DNA from: Roseburia_C sp051879315
GTDB lineage: Bacteria; Bacillota; Clostridia; Lachnospirales; Lachnospiraceae
DNA: 15,632 nucleotides
Assembly: GCA_051879315.1 (NCBI GenBank)
Contig: JBJELW010000077.1
Location: forward strand, 1-15,632
Reading direction: 5' to 3'
In this document: in pieces, positions 13,846 through 15,632 of the stretch
Layout of the letters: the number at the start of each line of letters is the position of its first letter
How positions within the stretch are numbered: the first letter of the stretch is position 1
The notes under the pieces: generated by a model
Seen by the model: only the letters and a program-made list of their open reading frames with translations
What the model was told of the DNA's origin: nothing
Databases searched by the model: none
Made by a program: the position numbers and the translations under genes

Positions 13846-15612
13846 TTATTCTACATCCTGCAGAGCAGCTACGCCCTCCTCACCGGTACGAACCTTGACA
13901 ACCTTTGCCACGTCGTATACGAAAATCTTTCCATCGCCGATATGTCCTGTGTAAAGTGTCTTCTTAGCTGCCTCGATCACGGTGTCAACAGGAATCTTGC
14001 TGACTACCACTTCTACTTTAACCTTCGGTAACAGGGTTGCATCCACTTCAACACCACGATATTTCTCGCCGGCACCTTTCTGTATGCCACAGCCCATAAC
14101 CTGAGTTACGGTCATTCCGGTTACACCCAGCTCGTTCATTGCCTTTCTCAGCTTATCATACCGGGACAGCTTTGCAATGATAACCACTTTGTAAATTCCG
14201 GTTGCAGTGGCCGGTGTAGATGCAGAAACCACTTTGACTGCCGCATCCTTCTGGGTCTTGGATGCCTCCGTGTAGTCGGATACACCCAGATCAGTGTTTT
14301 CATTAACTTCCATAGTGTTAACGGTATCCATAATTGCAAATCCTGCATAAGCAGAGGTAAGTCCATGCTCCATAGCATCCAGACCAACTGTCTCTTCTTC
14401 CTCTGTTACACGAAGGCCGAAAATTGCCTTGATGATAAAGAATGTAATGGTAATGGTAACTGCTGCCCATGCTGCCACAGAAACAACACCTAATGCCTGC
14501 AGACCCAATAACTTAAATCCGCCGCCGTAGAACAGACCTACCAGCTCATTTCCGGCAGCATCTGCTATGCCGTAACCAGGAGCCTTGTTTGTAGCGAACA
14601 AGCCCACTGCCAAAGTACCCCAGATACCATTCATCATATGTACTGCCACGGCACCAACCGGATCATCCACATGAAGTTTGTAATCCAAAAGCCATACACC
14701 AAATACTACCAGCAAACCTGCCACAGCACCGATGATGATAGCTCCTAAGGCATCTGTCACATCACAGGGAGCTGTGATGGCAACCAGACCTGCAAGGGAT
14801 GCATTCAGACACATGGAAACGTCGGGCTTGCCATACTTGATCCAGGTAAAGATCATACATACTACTGTTGCAATTGCCGGAGCAATGGTTGTGGTAAGGA
14901 ATACAGAGCCTAACTGCTCCAATGAGGTACATGCTGCACCGTTGAATCCATACCAGCCTAACCATAAGATGAAGCATCCCAAAGCGCCCATCGCAAGATT
15001 ATGTCCGGGAATCGCATTCACCTTGGTAATCTTTCCATCCTTGTTTCTGGTGAACTTACCAATACGGGGTCCAAGGATCGTAGCGCCAATCAGGGCACTG
15101 ACACCACCTACCATATGGATGGCACAGGAGCCTGCGAAATCGTGGAAACCAAGCTGTGACAACCAGCCGCCGCCCCAGATCCAGTGCGCCTCAATGGGAT
15201 AGATCAATGCAGAAATCACTGCAGAGTATACACAGTAGGATAAGAACTTGGTTCTCTCGGCCATGGCACCGGATACAATGGTTGCTGTGGTGGCACAGAA
15301 TACTAAGTTAAACACAAAGTTTGAAAAATCAAAGCTCTCATAGGCTGTAAAGATGTCGAATCCCGGCTTTCCGATGAGTCCCACTAAATCCTCGCCTAAC
15401 AAAAGGGAAAAACCGATCAGGATGAATACCACTGTACCTATACAGAAATCCATCAGATTCTTCATTAAAATGTTACCCGTGTTCTTGGCTCTGGTAAAGC
15501 CTGCCTCCACCATTGCAAATCCCGCCTGCATCCAGAACACCAAAGCGGCGCCGATCAAAAACCAGACACCAAACAGGCTGTCGTTGACATAAGTCATAAT
15601 TTCTTCCGTCAT
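13846..15612 (-). CDS. amt: Ammonium transporter fused to a PII signalling domain
   Basis: 588 residues. Residues 1 to about 405 are a complete Amt channel of about eleven helices: EAGFTRAKN near the start, gate Phe105, Asp158 (DFAGSCAIH), the twin pore histidines His166 and His325 and WLGWYGFNG (217-225). The usual GLDAMEHGLTSAY C-terminal signature follows (410-422). After a linker of about 45 residues, residues 473-588 are a full GlnB/GlnK-like PII domain: KLRKAMNELGVTGMTV, the T-loop (about 507-530), then HIGDGKIFVYDV and KVRTGEEG of the nucleotide site. In an ungapped T-loop alignment to E. coli GlnB, Tyr46 is kept (Tyr518) but Tyr51, the uridylylated residue, is Val523; Gln39 is kept (Gln511). 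Known: free GlnK plugs Amt in response to ATP/ADP and 2-oxoglutarate. The fusion suggests built-in gating. AGGAGG lies 8 nt upstream of the start. Confidence 0.95.
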   Translation of the reverse strand: MTEEIMTYVNDSLFGVWFLIGAALVFWMQAGFAMVEAGFTRAKNTGNILMKNLMDFCIGTVVFILIGFSLLLGEDLVGLIGKPGFDIFTAYESFDFSNFVFNLVFCATTATIVSGAMAERTKFLSYCVYSAVISALIYPIEAHWIWGGGWLSQLGFHDFAGSCAIHMVGGVSALIGATILGPRIGKFTRNKDGKITKVNAIPGHNLAMGALGCFILWLGWYGFNGAACTSLEQLGSVFLTTTIAPAIATVVCMIFTWIKYGKPDVSMCLNASLAGLVAITAPCDVTDALGAIIIGAVAGLLVVFGVWLLDYKLHVDDPVGAVAVHMMNGIWGTLAVGLFATNKAPGYGIADAAGNELVGLFYGGGFKLLGLQALGVVSVAAWAAVTITITFFIIKAIFGLRVTEEEETVGLDAMEHGLTSAYAGFAIMDTVNTMEVNENTDLGVSDYTEASKTQKDAAVKVVSASTPATATGIYKVVIIAKLSRYDKLRKAMNELGVTGMTVTQVMGCGIQKGAGEKYRGVEVDATLLPKVKVEVVVSKIPVDTVIEAAKKTLYTGHIGDGKIFVYDVAKVVKVRTGEEGVAALQDVE

Positions 15613-15632
15613 AATTATCTCCTCCTCTTTTT

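Noticed and set aside
14732..15202. Plus-strand open frame of 156 codons inside amt
   Set aside because: It is antisense to a well-supported transporter, without a ribosome site or recognisable protein features.

Overview
The window reads as ordinary chromosome from an anaerobic, low-to-mid GC Clostridia, most likely a gut Lachnospiraceae. The evidence is strong AGGAGG ribosome sites, a Lachnospiraceae-type seryl-tRNA synthetase, anaerobe-type oxygen defence (rubrerythrin and a flavin reductase-rubredoxin fusion) and a class A PBP with a Gly/Ser-rich tail. I see no insertion sequence, phage gene, CRISPR array, tRNA or rRNA. The genus is not determinable from what I can see.

Layout from left to right. 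(1) 1-1721: a minus-strand unit of a polytopic membrane protein and an overlapping family 2 glycosyltransferase that runs off the left edge; a minus-strand promoter lies at 1693-1721. (2) 1822-4804: the only plus-strand gene, a 931-residue class A penicillin-binding protein, preceded by an extended -10 promoter and a leader of about 120 nt that can fold into a closed multi-hairpin structure. It ends at a bidirectional terminator shared with (3). (3) 4874-7421: minus strand, serS followed by an unrecognised lipoprotein, with a likely serS promoter inside the end of the upstream permease gene. (4) 7407-12213: minus strand, a four-gene MacB-type ABC export operon in the order adaptor, ATPase, adaptor, permease, with two ATGA stop/start overlaps. 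Both adaptors carry long acidic segments with no Lys or Arg, one as an insert at the tip of the coiled-coil hairpin and one as a Tyr/Met-rich C-terminal tail with a 12-residue repeat. Direct repeats with 10-11 bp spacing lie upstream of the operon promoter. (5) 12239-13662: minus strand, a flavin reductase-rubredoxin fusion followed by rubrerythrin, with a terminator after rubrerythrin. Two copies of an imperfect 45-bp repeat lie on either side of the fusion gene. (6) 13745-15632: minus strand, an ammonium transporter fused to a PII signalling domain, followed by a perfect 12-bp palindrome and a rho-independent terminator.

These are mostly independent cell-envelope and housekeeping units. The fusion protein and rubrerythrin probably form one electron path that reduces peroxide or oxygen. 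The four-gene ABC operon is likely one envelope export or stress-response machine in a cell with no evident outer membrane. The Amt-PII fusion puts nitrogen sensing in the same polypeptide as ammonium uptake. The least ordinary items are the two acidic adaptor segments, the Amt-PII fusion without the modifiable T-loop tyrosine, the PBP leader structure and the paired repeats around the rubredoxin fusion. I found no clear candidate for a wholly new defence or mobile system.
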